Of a DNA stretch of 44,865 bases, positions 42,897 to 44,865 are shown one piece after another (positions within the stretch are counted from its first letter, which is position 1; the number at the start of each line of letters is the position of its first letter). The notes beneath the pieces are model-generated. The model saw only the letters and a list, made by a program, of their open reading frames with translations. It ran no database searches and was not told where the DNA came from. The stretch is from DASRDU01 sp035560235 (GTDB lineage: Bacteria; Acidobacteriota; Blastocatellia; RBC074), in NCBI GenBank assembly GCA_035560235.1, contig DATMAG010000123.1:1-44865 (forward strand), read 5' to 3'. Both the position numbers and the translations under genes were made by a program.

Positions 42897-42995
42897 AGAG
42901 ATGACGGAACAAATGAAAATATCGGAGCAGACGGAAGCAGACAGTATCTGAAGTTTTCCGTTTATTCCGTTCTTTCCGTTTGTTCCGTCATCTCT
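42897..42995. repeat. Palindromic TTCCGTT repeat (17-base perfect arms)
   Basis: AGAGATGACGGAACAAA (42897-42913) and TTTGTTCCGTCATCTCT (42979-42995) are exact complements. The stem continues with imperfect TTCCGTT heptamers. It fills most of the gap between the aminotransferase and the oxidoreductase. Confidence 0.88.
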
Positions 42996-43020
42996 CTTCC
43001 TCTTTCTTCATCACACATCT

Positions 43021-44262
43021 ATGAACAACGAAAAGATCAGTCGTCGGACATTTGTCTCTACTTCTGCGGCGTCAGTTGTCATTGCTGCCGCAAGTCGCAA
43101 CAGAGTGCTGGGCGCCAACAATCGCCTGCGCGTTGGCATCATCGGCTGTGGCGGGCTGGCCCAGGGCGCGCACATCCCTTCACTGCTGAAGATGAAGGAT
43201 TCGGACAACGTCGAAATCGTCGCTGTGTGTGATGTCTATCAGAAGCGGCTCGATCAGGCAGCGACCACTACCGCCGCGAAGCCATTCAAGGATTACCGCG
43301 CGCTGCTCGATCAGAAAGACATTGATTATGTCGCCATCGTCACGCCTGAACACTGGCACGCAAAGATGACGCTTGACGCCGCCGACGCGGGCAAGCACAT
43401 CTATTGTGAAAAGCCCATGACCTGGTCAATCGAGGAAGCAAAAAAGGTCGTCAGAAAGATTCAGCAGACCAAAGTGAAGATGCAGGTCGGCGTGCAGGGC
43501 ATGTCGGACGATTCCTATGAAACCGCGCAGCGCATGATCAAAGAAGGCGCGATTGGCCGCCCCATTCAGGCGCAGATTGATTATTCGCGCAATCACAAAA
43601 AGGATTTCTGGGTCAGCGATGAGCCGGACAAGGACGTAAAACCCGGCGTCAATCTCGACTGGAACGCTTTCCTGGGGCCTGCGCCGAAACGCCCGTTCGA
43701 TCTGGATCGCTTTCTGCACTGGCGGCGGTACTGGGACTATTCAGGCGGCATTGCGACCGATCTGTTCGTTCACCGTATTACGCGCATCATTCGCGCGCTC
43801 GATCTGAAATTCCCTGACAAGGCGGTGGCGGTCGGCGGCAAGTGGGAGTTCCGTGACAGCGCGGCTGAAATTCCCGACACGTTCAATATGATGCTCGATT
43901 ATCCCGAAGGGCTTTCAGTCGTGGTGATCTCTTCGATGGCCAATGACACGCCGATTCCGCACGTCATTCGCGGCCACGAAGCGACGCTCGAATTCACCCG
44001 CGATGGTTTCATCATTCGCCCGCAGGAACGCCTCAACCGTGACCACAGCAAACAGGAGATCACGCACAAAAAGACCGGCGGCGAAGACATTCTGCTGCAT
44101 CATCGCAACCTTCAGGCTGCAATCCGCGACGGCGCGGCGTTGAAATGCGACGTGATGACCGGTTATTACGGCGTCGTGGCGGTGCGTATGGCGATTGAAT
44201 CCTATCGCAAGCGCAAGTACGTGGCGTGGGATGCAAGACGCGAGAAGGCGGTTGAAGCATGA
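43021..44262 (+). CDS. Tat-exported Gfo/Idh/MocA-family oxidoreductase
   Basis: 413 residues. The N-terminus has a twin-arginine signal (SRRTFVSTSAASVVIAAAS) ending near residue 30. The Rossmann domain follows with VGIIGCGGLAQGAHIPSLLK, VAVCDVYQ, VAIVTPEHWHAKMTL and the catalytic EKP in IYCEKPMTW. The C-terminal domain has DYSGGIATDLFVHRI, a His-Asp-rich site seen in sugar dehydrogenases of this family. Such exported members oxidise or rearrange sugars in the periplasm using a tightly held NAD(P). The ATG at 43021 has no strong ribosome site; CTTCCTCTTTC precedes it. No carbohydrate genes are nearby, so the substrate is unknown. Confidence 0.9.
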   Translation: MNNEKISRRTFVSTSAASVVIAAASRNRVLGANNRLRVGIIGCGGLAQGAHIPSLLKMKDSDNVEIVAVCDVYQKRLDQAATTTAAKPFKDYRALLDQKDIDYVAIVTPEHWHAKMTLDAADAGKHIYCEKPMTWSIEEAKKVVRKIQQTKVKMQVGVQGMSDDSYETAQRMIKEGAIGRPIQAQIDYSRNHKKDFWVSDEPDKDVKPGVNLDWNAFLGPAPKRPFDLDRFLHWRRYWDYSGGIATDLFVHRITRIIRALDLKFPDKAVAVGGKWEFRDSAAEIPDTFNMMLDYPEGLSVVVISSMANDTPIPHVIRGHEATLEFTRDGFIIRPQERLNRDHSKQEITHKKTGGEDILLHHRNLQAAIRDGAALKCDVMTGYYGVVAVRMAIESYRKRKYVAWDARREKAVEA

Positions 44263-44305
44263 AGCGAAGAGAAAGGTGGGTTGCTGTTTTATTGTCTCCT
44301 GCCGG

Positions 44306-44321
44306 GAGGGTTAAAACCCTC
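44306..44321. repeat. Short palindrome GAGGGTTAAAACCCTC
   Basis: Seven-base arms with a two-base centre, just after the oxidoreductase gene and 25 bases before the IS3-like terminal sequence. It may be part of a dispersed repeat or a weak transcript end. Confidence 0.5.
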
Positions 44322-44346
44322 GCCTTCAAGCGACGGCTTCAGCAGG

Positions 44347-44555
44347 TGTAGTGGATCCCAAAACTGGACAGTTGTCGATCAACAGCATACAGTCCGGAAA
44401 GGGGAATCCACAACTGGCAAAACCTCGAACTTTCAAACCTGAATTCAAGGCCCGTGTCGTCCTTCAGGTCCTGACCGGGGCGAAGACTGCTGCTCAGGCT
44501 TGTCGTGAGCAGCAGCTCAGCGAACAACTGCTGACCTCCTGGAAAAAACGACTGC
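44347..44555 (+). mobile_element. Right copy of the IS3-like element, truncated with degraded orfA
   Basis: The terminal sequence TGTAGTGGATCCC begins at 44347 and parallels the left copy at 141. The orfA homologue reads LAKPRTFKPEFKARVVLQVL from CTG at 44414, with AAQACREQQLSEQLLTSWKK to about 44548, then stops resembling IS3. CTG replaces the ATG of the left copy, so the frame would need an upstream GTG at 44351. The rest of orfA and all of orfB are missing; an IS110 remnant begins at 44560. This is a dead fragment. Confidence 0.75.
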
Positions 44556-44559
44556 TCAC

Positions 44560-44865
44560 TCACGCCGCCCACGCTGCCTCAAGCTCCGCGCGAATCTTCG
44601 CCTCGACTCGTGCCAGTGCCGCCTCTGCCTGCTCGTATTGCTCCAGTAACTCGCTCAGCACCCACCGCTGCGCCTTAGCCGACCTGTCAGGGCGCGCCGC
44701 AGTTCCGGTTTCTTTTCCTTCAGCCGCCGCCGCGCCAGGTCGCTGATCTTCCCGGCGTCTTCTTCTCCGGCGGACGAGCGCCCGCAGCATCGCTCGTCCG
44801 CTCACCCCCGGCGCATCACTCGCCACCTGCCCGAGTTTGATGTTGCCACTCTCGACCAGCTTCTG
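44560..44865 (-). pseudogene. IS110-family transposase, C-terminal remnant with compensating frameshifts
   Basis: The minus strand from the window edge reads KLVESGNIKLGQVASDAPGV and SGRAMLRALV, matching the IS110/IS116/IS902 C-terminal (transposase_20) domain. Near 44770 the family continues in another frame as AGEEDAGKISDLARRRLKEK and KPELRRALTGRL; near 44690 it returns to the first frame with KAQRWVLSELLEQYEQAEAA and ends at 44560. So two opposite frameshifts separate three conserved segments. The Ser of VSG.AML, thought to be catalytic in this family, is present, but the frame is broken. The rest lies outside the window. Confidence 0.78.

Overview
The window looks like chromosomal DNA of an Acidobacteriota bacterium, probably Blastocatellia-like. 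The lineage call is an inference. It rests on a high-GC genome with loosely spaced genes, an Oar-type TonB-dependent receptor, two S8 peptidases with short tandem-repeat tails, a decayed ADOP-type (MacB-like) permease and several palindromic intergenic repeat families. No rRNA, tRNA, CRISPR array or prophage was seen.

Layout. Both ends (1-141 and 44347-44865) carry outward-facing ends of the same IS3-like element, accompanied by remnants of ISL3 and IS110 transposases. Next to the left end is a RES/Xre toxin-antitoxin pair with a clear operator palindrome, then a membrane-anchored receiver protein with a displaced phospho-acceptor Asp, a decayed V4R-domain gene and the first S8 peptidase (3685-5739). 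A 987-residue protein of unknown function (6373-9336) follows. Positions 10468-13200 hold a methionine operon on the minus strand: a SAM-II riboswitch and terminator, then metY and metX with a perfect hairpin between them. Adenylate kinase, an MFS exporter, a cyclase-family hydrolase and an SDR follow, then decayed ADOP permease and MscS pieces, a CPA2 antiporter and the second S8 peptidase (19641-21917). An ATGA-coupled trio (esterase, GNAT, half-size EamA) and two small uncharacterised genes lead to the most unusual gene.

That gene (25698-30224, minus) encodes one 1508-residue protein. A VIT domain and a von Willebrand A domain form the N-terminal half, and a complete Oar-like TonB-receptor plug and beta-barrel form the C-terminal half. 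Upstream is a gene for an exported protein built from two copies of one helical unit.

The right third is mostly housekeeping: a GT-C type membrane glycosyltransferase, rpiB-glyA, a coiled-coil protein, and a minus-strand cluster aroC-def / orf-fmt-rsmB-dapA-like that appears to be split by a terminator. An aromatic/aspartate aminotransferase and a Tat-exported Gfo/Idh/MocA oxidoreductase close the window.

A theme across the window is short, AT- or GC-biased palindromic repeats, often with 17-36 bp near-perfect arms. They occupy many intergenic gaps, and one has inserted in frame inside the dapA-like gene.
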